Source: Arthrobacter cheniae
Lineage (GTDB): Bacteria; Actinomycetota; Actinomycetes; Actinomycetales; Micrococcaceae
Direction of reading: 5' to 3'
Assembly (NCBI RefSeq): GCF_003602275.1
Contig: NZ_QZVT01000002.1
Coordinates: forward strand, 124,001 to 188,000
Length of the DNA: 64,000 bases
Positions 23,044 through 31,067 of this stretch are shown here, one piece after another. The translations under genes were made by a program, and so were the position numbers. Within the stretch, counting starts at the first letter, position 1, and every line of letters begins with the position of its first letter. The notes below the pieces were generated by a model that searched no databases, was not told the DNA's origin, and saw only the letters and a list, made by a program, of their open reading frames with translations.

Positions 23044-24636
23044 TCAGGTCGTCTTGCGGATGAGGGCGAGGTACATCGCATCGGTGCCATGGACGTGCGG
23101 CCAGAGCTGGGCGGTCGTCCCATGGCCTGCTCCCAGCGCTCCCCCGATGCTGACGGAATCGAGCGCGGAGCCCGCGTCCAGCCGCTCGAACCCGGTGCGC
23201 CTGCGCAGGCAGTCGTCGACGACCGCATCCGTCTCCGCGTGGTGCGGCGAGCAGGTCACGTAGGCGACGACACCGCCGGGCGCGACAGCGTCCAGGGCGG
23301 AGGCGAGCAGCTCCCGCTGGAGGGGCGCAAGGGACACGAGATCGGTCGGGGTCCTGCGCCAGCGCGATTCCGGGCGACGCCGGAGAGCGCCCAGCCCCGT
23401 GCATGGCGCGTCGACCAGCACACGGTCGAAGCTGTCCGGCTGGTCCTGCCCGACGGCGCGCCCGTCGCCGACCTGGACGGTCCACGAATCCTCCGGCAGG
23501 GGTCGCAGTGCCTGGCGTACCAGCTGGGCACGGTGGGGCACCGGCTCGATCGCGGTGAGGTGGACGCCGGCGTCCTGGCCGATCGCCGCGAGCAGCGCCG
23601 TCTTCCCGCCCGGGCCGGCGCACAGATCGAGCCACTGTTCGGGTCCCTGCCCGCGGCGCTCCCCGAGATCGACGGCGGCCAGAGCGCGAGCCACCAGCTG
23701 GGAGCCCGAATCCTGCACGCGGACGGTGCCGGTCGAGATTCCGGGGAGGCGGCTGACGTCACCGCCCGAGTAGTACGCCGAGCCCTCCGCCAATCGTCCC
23801 GGCTCGGCCCCTTCGGCCAGAGCGTCGTCAAGCGTCGCCAGTCCCGGCAGTGCCACGAGGTGCACCATTGGGGCTGCGTTGTCCGCGGCCAGGAGCGCGT
23901 CGATCTCGGCAACGTCGCGCCCATGCGCGACGAGCGCCTGTCGCAGGGCCCGGACGATCCACTCGGGGTGGCTGTGCGTCAGGGCTGCGATCGCCGTCGC
24001 GTCCGTCAATCCCTCGGTGATCTCGCTGATCCAGCCACCGAGGTCGCGTGCGGTCACCTTCCGCAGGACGGCGTTGACGAGCGACGACGGTCCCGCGCCG
24101 ATCACTGCGCGGACGAGTCCGACGGTCTGGTCGAGTGCTGCGTGGGCGGGCACGCGCATCGCGAGGATCTGGTGGACGCCGATCCGCAGAGCATCGAGCA
24201 CTGCGGGGTCCAGCTGGTCGAGCGGCCTGTCCACGCAGCGGGCGAGCACCGCATCGTAGGTCCCCTGGCCGCGGAGGGCGCCGTAGGTCAGCTCGGTGGC
24301 GAAACCGGCGTCCCGACGGTCGAGCCGATGCTTCCGGATGCTCGTCGGCAGGACCAGGTTCGCGTAGGCGTCCTCGGCCGCGACGGCGCGCAGCACCTCG
24401 AACGCCACGAGACGGGCGGGATCGGCCCGACGGGTGCGCTGGGACGGTGAGGCCTGGGAGAACTGACGCTCACCACCCCGGTTGCGCTCCCGGCCCTGCT
24501 CATTTCGACGGCGGCCGCCGCCCTGTCCTCCACCTGTCCCGGCTGACCGGTCCGGGGTTCCTGAACCAGTCCCCTGTCCCTGCCGCGGGGTACCGCGTCC
24601 ACGGGACACGTCGCCCGCTCCTGGGGTCTCACTCAT
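23044..24636 (-). CDS. rsmB: 16S rRNA (cytosine-C5)-methyltransferase RsmB
   Basis: RsmB methylates a 16S rRNA cytosine (C967 in E. coli) with SAM. The 530-residue protein opens with about 75 Gly/Arg/Gln-rich disordered residues. A NusB-like RNA-binding domain follows (ARLVAFEVLRAVAAEDAYANLVLP through SSLVNAVLRKVT), and then the methyltransferase. The methyltransferase shows the SAM loop DLCAGPGGKTALLAAIG, the DAPCTGLGALRRRPESRWRR motif with one Cys, and the catalytic Cys in YVTCSPHHAETD. The start at 24636 shares ATGA with the fmt stop. fmt-rsmB pairing is common in bacteria. Confidence 0.93.
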   Translation of the reverse strand: MSETPGAGDVSRGRGTPRQGQGTGSGTPDRSAGTGGGQGGGRRRNEQGRERNRGGERQFSQASPSQRTRRADPARLVAFEVLRAVAAEDAYANLVLPTSIRKHRLDRRDAGFATELTYGALRGQGTYDAVLARCVDRPLDQLDPAVLDALRIGVHQILAMRVPAHAALDQTVGLVRAVIGAGPSSLVNAVLRKVTARDLGGWISEITEGLTDATAIAALTHSHPEWIVRALRQALVAHGRDVAEIDALLAADNAAPMVHLVALPGLATLDDALAEGAEPGRLAEGSAYYSGGDVSRLPGISTGTVRVQDSGSQLVARALAAVDLGERRGQGPEQWLDLCAGPGGKTALLAAIGQDAGVHLTAIEPVPHRAQLVRQALRPLPEDSWTVQVGDGRAVGQDQPDSFDRVLVDAPCTGLGALRRRPESRWRRTPTDLVSLAPLQRELLASALDAVAPGGVVAYVTCSPHHAETDAVVDDCLRRRTGFERLDAGSALDSVSIGGALGAGHGTTAQLWPHVHGTDAMYLALIRKTT

Positions 24637-25616
24637 TCGAACACCAGCTCTCCGCGCGCTGCCGCGCCTCGTGCCCAATCGAGGGCACCCATCATCTTCT
24701 TGCCTGCGGGTTGGAGCTGTCCGAGCTCTACGGGCTCGGTACCCGTCCCCACGAGGACGGCGCGCCCCTGCACGCGGACGGTCCCGGGCGACAGCACCAC
24801 GCGCTGGAGGTCGCTCACCCCCTCCGCCACCTCTCCGTCCGCGGTCGTTTCGGCGAGGCCGAGGTCAGCTGACAGGAGGGCCACGGGTGCAAGCTTCACG
24901 CGCTGCCCGTCGAGGGTCGTCCAGGCTCCCGGCTCGGGGGTGACCGCGTTGATGCGGCGCCGCACGGCGCCTGCGGGCTGCAGCCAGTCGATGCGGGCGT
25001 CGTCGATCGTGAGTTTGGGTGCGAGGCTCGGCTCGCCCGTCTGGGGAGTGGCGGTCACCTGCCCGGCATCGATGCCGGAGAGGGTCTGCACGAGCAGCAC
25101 GGCACCGCTGTGGGACAGCCGCTCGAGGACTTCCCCGCTCGTCGCGGAGGGATCCAGGGACTCGGTCATGACGCCGAAGACGGGCCCGGTGTCGAGCCCC
25201 TCCTCGAGAAGGAAGGTGGAGGCGCCGATCACGTCGTCCCCGGCGAGCACGGCATGCTGGACAGGAGCCGCGCCCCGCCAGGCCGGAAGGACGGAGAAGT
25301 GCAGATTGATCCATCCGTGGCGCGGTATCTCCAGCCCGGCCGGCGGCACGATACCGCCGTAGGCGACGATCGCCGCTGCATCCAGCCGGAGTGTGCCGAG
25401 TCGGGTGATGAGGTCAGGAGTGAACCGGTTGGCCTTGAGGACCGGGAGCCCGAGCTCGTCTGCTGCTGCTGCGACCGGGCTCTGCGTGAGCACCCGCCTG
25501 CGTCCGAGCGGCGCGTCCACGCGCGTGAGCACGGCGACGACGTCGAACCCTGCCTCCACCAGTGCACGCAGCGAGGGCACCGCGACCTCGGGCGTGCCCG
25601 CGAAGAGGATCCTCAT
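24633..25616 (-). CDS. fmt: Methionyl-tRNA formyltransferase
   Basis: Fmt formylates initiator Met-tRNA using 10-formyl-tetrahydrofolate. The 327-residue protein begins MRILFAGTPEVAVPSLRAL. It has the catalytic triad N104, H106 (GWINLHFSVLPAWRGAAPVQ) and D142 (FLLEEGLDTGPVFG), and the C-terminal OB-like domain (LQPAGKKMMGALDWARG). The usual HPSLLP reads HFSVLP. The ATG overlaps the def stop by one base (TGATG). An in-frame upstream extension within def is not homologous. def, fmt and rsmB form one transcription unit. Confidence 0.96.
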   Translation of the reverse strand: MRILFAGTPEVAVPSLRALVEAGFDVVAVLTRVDAPLGRRRVLTQSPVAAAADELGLPVLKANRFTPDLITRLGTLRLDAAAIVAYGGIVPPAGLEIPRHGWINLHFSVLPAWRGAAPVQHAVLAGDDVIGASTFLLEEGLDTGPVFGVMTESLDPSATSGEVLERLSHSGAVLLVQTLSGIDAGQVTATPQTGEPSLAPKLTIDDARIDWLQPAGAVRRRINAVTPEPGAWTTLDGQRVKLAPVALLSADLGLAETTADGEVAEGVSDLQRVVLSPGTVRVQGRAVLVGTGTEPVELGQLQPAGKKMMGALDWARGAAARGELVFE

Positions 25617-26221
25617 CAGCGAGCCCTGCCCAGGGAGCCGTTGCGGCGACCGGCGGGCGGGGCGGCGCCGGCGATGAAGCTCGACCCGAGTGAGCGGGAG
25701 CGCTCGGCCGCGGTGCGGGACGTCACGCGGTTGTAGTCCGCACTCCTGATGGCCCTGAGCGCGTTCTTGCGATCCTCCCCCTCGAGCCGATCGATGTAGA
25801 GGGTCCCCCTGAGGTGATCGGTCTCGTGCTGCAGCGCTCGCGCCAGCATGCCCGTCCCCTCGACCACGATCTCCTCGCCCGCGAGATTCCTGCCGGTGAC
25901 GCGCGCCCAATCCGTCCGGTCGACGAAGCTGCCGAGTCCCGGCACGGACAGGCAACCCTCGACGTCGGACTCACCCTGCGACGCGCCGCCGACCTCCAGT
26001 ACGGGGTTCACCACGTGTCCCTGGTCACCGTCCACCCGGTACGTGAAGACCTGGAGCCCGATTCCCACCTGGGGTGCCGCGAGACCGGCGCCCTGTACGT
26101 CGATCATCGTCTCGGTCATGTCGTCGATCAGACGGGCCAGCTCGGGACCGAACTCGGTGACCTCGGCCGCCGGAGTACGGAGGATGGGATCTCCGATCAT
26201 GCGAATACTCAGGACGGCCAT
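25616..26221 (-). CDS. def: Peptide deformylase
   Basis: Def removes the N-formyl group from nascent proteins with a ferrous (or zinc) centre. The 201-residue protein has all three motifs: GAGLAAPQVG (44-53), EGCLSVPG with metal ligand Cys90, and QHETDHLRG with His132, Glu133 and His136. The C-terminus extends about 50 residues beyond the core and is basic (RTAAERSRSLG, RRNGSLGRAR), possibly for ribosome contact. It leads the def-fmt-rsmB unit; 134 bases without a gene separate it from the nuclease gene. Confidence 0.96.
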   Translation of the reverse strand: MAVLSIRMIGDPILRTPAAEVTEFGPELARLIDDMTETMIDVQGAGLAAPQVGIGLQVFTYRVDGDQGHVVNPVLEVGGASQGESDVEGCLSVPGLGSFVDRTDWARVTGRNLAGEEIVVEGTGMLARALQHETDHLRGTLYIDRLEGEDRKNALRAIRSADYNRVTSRTAAERSRSLGSSFIAGAAPPAGRRNGSLGRAR

Positions 26222-26355
26222 CGGTGCTCAGTTCCTCGTTTCGATCACAGGGGCGCGGTGCGCTGGAGGGGCTTGGATTCCACCCGCGCGCCGGAAACGA
26301 CCGCGAGACTCCCGTCAATCCTAGTGCCGCGGGCCGGATCCAACCCCGTCGTGCT

Positions 26356-27276
26356 TCAGGCGGGCAGTGCCGGTTCAGCACGACCGGCCGACCCCGTGGC
26401 CCCGCTGGACCCCGCCGTACCATCCTGTCCGTCCCTCGAAGGTGGCGGGCCGATGGGCAGCAATGCCCGGCCGGCCTCCTCTGCCTCCAGACCGGCCTCC
26501 CACGCTCGCCGCAGTGCACAGAATCGAAGCCAGTGATTCCTGAGCACCGCCGGATTGGCACGCATAGCCCGCACCTCGGTCTGCCCGACTGCCACGCCCA
26601 GGAGGAGGGGCTGGTCACCGTGCGCCCACGGTCGCCATTCACCCTTCTGCGGGTCGACGACGGATTCCTCGGCCTTCATGCCGGCCACGAGTTGCATGAC
26701 GACCTTGTCATCGAGGGCCTTCACAAATCCGTCGCGGTCGGTGTTCTTCGTCTTGTAGTCGATCAGGCAGGTCCGTCCGCCGATCGTCGCTACGAGGTCC
26801 AGGGTGCCGGCATACCCGAGTTCCGCGTTCCACACGGTCAGCTCGGGTTCCACGGGACGGACGTCGTACAGGTTCCACCATTCGTCGAAGCGCTGTGCGA
26901 AGCCTGCCTCGCCGTTCTCCTCGAGGGCCAGGCGGGCGGACTCCAGGTCCTCGGGACGGCCCAGCGCCCGCAATGCCACCTGTTCACAGTAATGATGCAC
27001 CCGGGTACCGCGCTGGGCTGCCTCGTCGCGATACCGCTCGGCGGCCGACGCCGCGTCCCTCACGGTGCTTCGCAACTCCGCGGGGTTGCCCAGGGCACCC
27101 GGCAGACGCGGATCCTTCGAGAGTGCGGTCGCGGCCATGTGGCCGAACCACCCGCCGAGGGAGCTCGGCAATTGCGAGATGACGGTGGTGATCGACGGTA
27201 CGGAGGGTTGCTCCGAGGTGGAGCGGGCGTACATCCTGCCGTGGGGTGTCGCGTGTGCAAGGAGCGGGGCGGTCAT
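26356..27276 (-). CDS. PD-(D/E)XK nuclease-family protein
   Basis: A 306-residue protein with the Cas4/RecB-type PD-(D/E)XK nuclease signature. RGTRVHHYCE (H94) is followed by E145, by GYAGTLDLVA with D160, and by CLIDYKTKN with D173 and K175. The metal ligands and catalytic lysine are therefore complete. The C-terminal 45 residues are Gly/Ala/Ser-rich and low-complexity. No helicase, Cas or RecB partner is adjacent, and the physiological role is unknown. CAGACT lies six bases before the ATG, which suggests a leaderless transcript. A perfect inverted repeat (27286-27305) overlaps that element. Confidence 0.75.
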   Translation of the reverse strand: MTAPLLAHATPHGRMYARSTSEQPSVPSITTVISQLPSSLGGWFGHMAATALSKDPRLPGALGNPAELRSTVRDAASAAERYRDEAAQRGTRVHHYCEQVALRALGRPEDLESARLALEENGEAGFAQRFDEWWNLYDVRPVEPELTVWNAELGYAGTLDLVATIGGRTCLIDYKTKNTDRDGFVKALDDKVVMQLVAGMKAEESVVDPQKGEWRPWAHGDQPLLLGVAVGQTEVRAMRANPAVLRNHWLRFCALRRAWEAGLEAEEAGRALLPIGPPPSRDGQDGTAGSSGATGSAGRAEPALPA

Positions 27277-27285
27277 GGAATCAGT

Positions 27286-27305
27286 CTGTCAGCTACCTCT
27301 GACAG
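27286..27305. promoter_or_regulatory. Inverted repeat overlapping the nuclease-gene promoter
   Basis: CTGTCAG-CTACCT-CTGACAG is a perfect 7-bp inverted repeat with a 6-base spacer, 10-29 bases upstream of the ATG at 27276. Its left arm overlaps the probable -10 hexamer (CAGACT, minus strand 27283-27288). It resembles an operator; the protein that binds is unknown. Confidence 0.45.
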
Positions 27306-27373
27306 CCTTGTGCCGTGGGCGCCGCCGGGAAGCACGCAGGTGCCGGCCCGGGCGGCATCCATGCTTGAGGCGA

Positions 27374-27401
27374 TTGGACGAACCCCCAAACGTCCTATAG
27401 A
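27374..27401 (+). promoter_or_regulatory. Promoter of the tRNA cluster
   Basis: TTGGAC at 27374-27379 and TATAGA at 27396-27401 are separated by 16 bases. They lie in an unusually AT-rich patch (27390-27435) about 80 bases upstream of the first tRNA. It is the only good sigma-70-type promoter in the 27277-27478 gap. Confidence 0.6.
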
Positions 27402-27478
27402 GTTTTTTCTCGTTGGAAAATGAAGAAACACCGTGAAATGCGCTGCATGGAGCGGGAATCTCAGGTCGTTCTCCTTCT

Positions 27479-27552
27479 GCGGACGTAGCTCAGCTGGCTA
27501 GAGCACCACCTTGCCAAGGTGGATGTCGCGGGTTCGAATCCCGTCGTCCGCT
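27479..27552 (+). tRNA. tRNA-Gly(GCC), copy 1
   Basis: The acceptor stem is GCGGACG/CGTCCGC with discriminator T. Anticodon stem CCACC/GGTGG encloses loop TTGCCAA with anticodon GCC. The T-arm contains GGTTCGAATCC. The 3' CCA is not encoded. The sequence is identical to the copy at 27804-27877. Confidence 0.96.
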
Positions 27553-27604
27553 CGCAAGACACTGTAGGGCCGGCTCAGTCCGGTGACCGGAGAGATTCGG
27601 TCAT

Positions 27605-27675
27605 GGTGGGGTGGCCGAGAGGCGAGGCAGCGGCCTGCAAAGCCGTCCACGCGGGTTCGAATCCCGTCCCCACCT
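27605..27675 (+). tRNA. tRNA-Cys(GCA)
   Basis: The acceptor stem is GGTGGGG/CCCCACC with discriminator T. The anticodon loop CTGCAAA carries GCA, and the T-loop is TTCGAAT. Length is 71 bases and CCA is not encoded. Confidence 0.95.
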
Positions 27676-27702
27676 CGTTACGGTACTTGCACCCATGGAA
27701 AT

Positions 27703-27774
27703 GGGCGATTGGCGCAGCGGTAGCGCGCTTCCCTGACACGGAAGAGGTCACTGGTTCGATCCCAGTATCGCCCA
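27703..27774 (+). tRNA. tRNA-Val(GAC)
   Basis: The acceptor stem is GGGCGAT/ATCGCCC with discriminator A. Anticodon stem CTTCC/GGAAG encloses loop CTGACAC with anticodon GAC. The T-loop is TTCGATC. Length is 72 bases. Confidence 0.95.
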
Positions 27775-27779
27775 CGACG

Positions 27780-27803
27780 GCGCCCCCTCGGGGGCGCTTT
27801 TTT
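27780..27803 (+). terminator. Rho-independent terminator between tRNA-Val and tRNA-Gly copy 2
   Basis: GCGCCCC/GGGGCGC stem with a short CTCG loop followed by six Ts. The T-run ends exactly one base before the second tRNA-Gly begins. Confidence 0.8.
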
Positions 27804-27877
27804 GCGGACGTAGCTCAGCTGGCTAGAGCACCACCTTGCCAAGGTGGATGTCGCGGGTTCGAATCCCGTCGTCCGCT
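27804..27877 (+). tRNA. tRNA-Gly(GCC), copy 2
   Basis: Identical over all 74 bases to the copy at 27479-27552, with anticodon GCC. It follows a terminator T-run with no gap, so it depends on read-through or processing of the upstream transcript, or on a promoter hidden in tRNA-Val. Confidence 0.95.
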
Positions 27878-27899
27878 CTCAGGCCGGTTGTCGGCCGTT

Positions 27900-27930
27900 G
27901 CCCGGTCCTGGCGAGGACCGGGCATTTTTT
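27900..27930 (+). terminator. Rho-independent terminator of the tRNA cluster
   Basis: GCCCGGTCCT pairs with AGGACCGGGC around loop GGCG (10-bp stem), followed by A and six Ts. Confidence 0.85.
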
Positions 27931-28041
27931 ATGCTCCGCCATGGGCGAACGTATCGATTATCCCGGGTTGCGCCCAGCTTCCTGTCCTACACTGGCTGCA
28001 GCGGAGACGGACTGCGTCTCCAGGACCGAAAGGAGGTGTCC

Positions 28042-28293
28042 GTGGGTTTATTGGATGGGCTCAAGGGCAAGGCCGGCACCCTCGCGGGTAAGGCGACCGA
28101 ACTCATTGGCGATAATTCCGACAAGGTGAAGAACGGCATCGGTAAGGCTGGCGGATTCATCGACAGCAGGACCCATGGCAAGTACTCGCACCACATCGAC
28201 GGAGTGCAATCAAAGGCTTCGCGGATGGTCGACAACATCGACAAGAAGGACGGCAAGGGCGACGTCGGCCCTACCCTCCCGCCGGCCGTGTGA
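28042..28293 (+). CDS. MT0933-type antitoxin-like small protein
   Basis: An 83-residue, lysine-rich, soluble protein starting MGLLDGLKGKAGTLAGKATELIGDN. It contains GKAGGFIDSRTHGKYSHHIDGVQSKASRMVDNI, the pattern of the MT0933/Rv0909-like antitoxin family (PF14013). The GTG start is fixed by an excellent AAAGGAGGTG ribosome site at 28029-28038. A 7-bp hairpin (GGAGACG/CGTCTCC, 28003-28021) lies just upstream of that site. No toxin gene is adjacent, and many relatives of this family are also solitary, so an antitoxin function is unproven. Confidence 0.75.
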   Translation: MGLLDGLKGKAGTLAGKATELIGDNSDKVKNGIGKAGGFIDSRTHGKYSHHIDGVQSKASRMVDNIDKKDGKGDVGPTLPPAV

Positions 28294-28312
28294 TTCCAGC
28301 CCGGCAATAAGG

Positions 28313-28350
28313 AAGCGCCGGTCCCGCCGAGAGGCGGCACCGGCGCTTCT
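28313..28350. terminator. Bidirectional terminator between antitoxin-like gene and zapE
   Basis: AAGCGCCGGT pairs with ACCGGCGCTT (10 bp), enclosing a second CCGCC/GGCGG stem. CTTCTT follows on the plus strand. It serves the convergent genes ending at 28293 and 28371. Confidence 0.78.
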
Positions 28351-28370
28351 TGCATGTCGGCCCCTAGGAC

Positions 28371-29402
28371 CTAGCTCGCCACGTCACTGCCCTGGCGCGC
28401 GAGGGCGGTCAGGCGGGAGACGGCACGGTAGTACTTCTTCATGTAGCCGCCACCCATCATCTCCGGCGTGAAGAGATTGTCGAACGTGGTGCCGCTGGCC
28501 ATGATGGGCACGTCGCGGTCGTACAGTCGGTCGGCGAGGACGACGAACCGCAGCGCCACGGACTGCTCGGTGATTGTCTCCACGTTGTGCCAGGCCACGG
28601 CGTCGACGCCGTCCAGGAGCTGCCGATAGCGGCTGGGATGCACGTCGGCCAGGTGCCGCAGCAGGTCGGAGAAGTCGTCCTCCGCGAGGACGCCCGCTGA
28701 GAAGGAGTCGATGCGGTCCCGCAGGGCGGCGTCATCGATAGCCTCCGGAGCCTGTGGGAGGCCACGGTGACGATAGTCGTCTCCGTCGATCCTGGCCACC
28801 TCGAACTGGTCCGCGAGGACCTGGATCTCCCGCTGGAAGTCCTGGGCGGCGAATCGTCCGTCGCCGAGCGATCCCGGCAGGGTATTCGACGTCGCGGCCA
28901 GTTTGACGCCGGCGTCGGCCAGTTCCCGCATGAGGCGGGACATGAGGACCGTGTCGCCGGGGTCGTCGAGCTCGAACTCGTCGATGCAGACGAGGCTGTA
29001 GCCGCTCAGTGCCTCCACGGTCTTCCGGAAGGTCAGCGCTCCCACGAGGTTCGTGTATTCGACGAAGGTGCCGAAGGACTTGCTGCCGGAGGAGGCGTGC
29101 CAGAGCGAGGCCAGGAGGTGCGTCTTGCCGACGCCGAAACCGCCGTCGAGATAGATGCCCGCCCGGGAGGCAGGCTTCCTGCCGCCGAAGAGCTTCCGGA
29201 AGCCCGAGGGCTCCGGCTCGTTGACGGCGGTGGCGAACTCCCGCAGTTTGGTGACGGCGGCCGTTTGTGACGGCTGCTGGGGATCCGGACGATAGCTGTC
29301 GAAGGACACCTCGCCGAACCGCGGGGACGGGTAGAACCCGCCGAGCAGTTCATCGACGGAAACCTTCGGTGAACGCTGTGTCAGGTGTTCGATGACTGGC
29401 AC
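28371..29402 (-). CDS. zapE: Cell division protein ZapE (AFG1-like ATPase)
   Basis: AFG1/ZapE-family P-loop ATPase; in E. coli ZapE binds the Z-ring during late constriction or stress. The 343-residue form has Walker A YLDGGFGVGKTHLLASLWHA near residue 85 and FVEYTNLVGALTFRKTV. Walker B is SLVCIDEFELDDPGDTVLMSRL, followed by sensor region KLAATSNTLPGSLGDGRFAAQDF. The conserved C-terminal VPIMASGTTFDNLFTPEMMGGGYMKKYYRAVSRL segment completes it. GTG at 29402 gives MPVIEHLTQRSPKV, close to the family N-terminus; a GTG at 29471 would add 23 poorly conserved residues. The start is the uncertain part, not the identity. Confidence 0.88.
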   Translation of the reverse strand: MPVIEHLTQRSPKVSVDELLGGFYPSPRFGEVSFDSYRPDPQQPSQTAAVTKLREFATAVNEPEPSGFRKLFGGRKPASRAGIYLDGGFGVGKTHLLASLWHASSGSKSFGTFVEYTNLVGALTFRKTVEALSGYSLVCIDEFELDDPGDTVLMSRLMRELADAGVKLAATSNTLPGSLGDGRFAAQDFQREIQVLADQFEVARIDGDDYRHRGLPQAPEAIDDAALRDRIDSFSAGVLAEDDFSDLLRHLADVHPSRYRQLLDGVDAVAWHNVETITEQSVALRFVVLADRLYDRDVPIMASGTTFDNLFTPEMMGGGYMKKYYRAVSRLTALARQGSDVAS

Positions 29403-29694
29403 GGGTGTGGACCGCTTTCTCTCCGGCAGGGGTTCGTCACGGTGTGCGTGGGCCACGACGGCGTAGCGCACGCGCCGCTTCCGCTACGCAAGCCTACGGC
29501 AAGCCCGTCCGTCCAATACCCGGGCAGCACGGGATTGCCGGGCCTTGACCGCAGGGCATGGAGGCGCCCTCACCGTTCCACGGAGCCCGCCCGGTTACCC
29601 GGCTCCCGCCGGAGCACCCGGAAGCAATTGCCACGGCCCGTGGTTAGGCTAGTGGAAGACCCGCACCGTGCAGACAGCTATGCGAAAGGCCACA

Positions 29695-30621
29695 ATGACC
29701 CTGGCATCAGATACACAGGACAAGTTCGCCGAGTACGCCCACCCGGAGCGCCTCGTCTCCACCGACTGGCTTGCCGCCAACCTCGGAACAGACGGGCTCG
29801 TCGTCGTCGAATCCGACGAGGACGTCCTGCTGTACGAGACCGGGCACATCGCCGGCGCCGTCAAGATCGACTGGCACACAGAGCTGAACGACGAAGTGAC
29901 GCGCGACTACATCGACGGCGAAGGCTTCGCCCGCCTCATGGCGGCCAAGGGCATCTCGCGCGACTCCACCGTGGTCATCTACGGGGACAAGAGCAATTGG
30001 TGGGCCGCCTACGCCCTGTGGGTCTTCACGCTCTTCGGTCACGAGGACATCCGCCTGCTCGACGGCGGCCGGGACAAGTGGGTCGCCGAGGGTCGGGACA
30101 TGACCACGGACCGGCCCGACGTCGCCACGGCCGAGTACCCCGTCGTCGAGCGCGACGACGCTTCGATCCGCGCCTTCCTGGGCGACGTCATGGAGCATCT
30201 CGGCAAGCCTCTGATCGACGTCCGCTCCGGTGACGAGTACACCGGCGCCCGGACCACCATGCCCGCCTACCCGGAGGAGGGCGCCCTGCGCGGCGGCCAC
30301 ATCCCCACGGCGGCGTCCGTCCCCTGGGCGCGTGCCGCCGCCGAGGACGGCACCTTCCGTACCCGCGCGGAACTGGACGCGATCTACCGTGACGAGGCGG
30401 GCCTGCAGGACGGCGACGACGTCGTGGCCTACTGCCGGATCGGCGAGCGGTCGAGCCACACGTGGTTCGTCCTCACGCACCTCCTCGGATTCCGGAACGT
30501 CCGTAACTACGACGGCTCCTGGACCGAGTGGGGCAACGCCGTCCGCGTTCCGATCGTCAAGGGCACCGAGCCGGGCGAGGTTCCCGCGTCCGCAGCGCGA
30601 TCGGCGCAGGCAACGCGATGA
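29695..30621 (+). CDS. sseA: Thiosulfate/3-mercaptopyruvate sulfurtransferase (two rhodanese domains)
   Basis: A rhodanese-type sulfurtransferase that carries a sulfane sulfur on an active-site cysteine. The 308-residue form has an inactive N-terminal rhodanese domain ([25 protein letters not shown]; no Cys at the loop). The active C-terminal domain has loop CRIGERS and Cys247. That loop resembles actinobacterial CysA/SseA-type enzymes rather than the CG[S/T]GVT of E. coli SseA. ATG at 29695 follows AAAGG; an ATG at 29680 and a GTG at 29668 are alternatives. The gene overlaps sufE by ATGA, which points to sulfur transfer into Fe-S assembly or cysteine metabolism. Confidence 0.88.
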   Translation: MTLASDTQDKFAEYAHPERLVSTDWLAANLGTDGLVVVESDEDVLLYETGHIAGAVKIDWHTELNDEVTRDYIDGEGFARLMAAKGISRDSTVVIYGDKSNWWAAYALWVFTLFGHEDIRLLDGGRDKWVAEGRDMTTDRPDVATAEYPVVERDDASIRAFLGDVMEHLGKPLIDVRSGDEYTGARTTMPAYPEEGALRGGHIPTAASVPWARAAAEDGTFRTRAELDAIYRDEAGLQDGDDVVAYCRIGERSSHTWFVLTHLLGFRNVRNYDGSWTEWGNAVRVPIVKGTEPGEVPASAARSAQATR

Positions 30622-31058
30622 CCACTGAGGCCGTCCCCGCGAAACTCGCCGAGATCATCGACGACTTCCAGGACCTCACCGAGCCGGATCGGCTGCAGCT
30701 CCTGCTCGACTTCTCCCGCGGCCTCCCGGGTCTGCCCGAGCGCTACAGCGAACACCCCGAACTGCTCGAGCAGGTCGTGGAGTGCCAGACCCCGCTCTTC
30801 CTGACCATGGAGATCGGGGACACACCGGAGCGGCCCGTGCACCTCTTCTTCTCGGCACCGCCGGAGGCCCCGACGACCCGCGGCTTCGCAGGGGTGCTGC
30901 TCGAGGGGCTGGACGGGCTGCCGGCGGCCGAGGTGCTCGCGATTCCCGACGACGTGCCGGACCGTCTCGGTCTCACGCGTGCCATCACTCCCCTGCGCAT
31001 GCGCGGCATGAGCGCGATGCTGGGCCGCATCAAACGGAAGATCAGGGAAGCGCAGTAG
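30618..31058 (+). CDS. sufE: SufE-family sulfur acceptor protein
   Basis: SufE accepts persulfide sulfur from a cysteine desulfurase (or another donor) for Fe-S cluster assembly. The 146-residue protein has the N-terminal helix [23 protein letters not shown], the acceptor Cys56 in [14 protein letters not shown], and the C-terminal [26 protein letters not shown] helix. The start codon overlaps the sulfurtransferase stop (ATGA). No suf operon is nearby, so the sulfurtransferase is a plausible donor, but this is inference. Confidence 0.9.
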   Translation: MTTEAVPAKLAEIIDDFQDLTEPDRLQLLLDFSRGLPGLPERYSEHPELLEQVVECQTPLFLTMEIGDTPERPVHLFFSAPPEAPTTRGFAGVLLEGLDGLPAAEVLAIPDDVPDRLGLTRAITPLRMRGMSAMLGRIKRKIREAQ

Positions 31059-31067
31059 TCCCGGCGT

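Noticed and set aside
27517..28091. Small frames MDVAGSNPVV... across the tRNAs
   Set aside because: They translate tRNA sequence and are explained by the tRNA genes.
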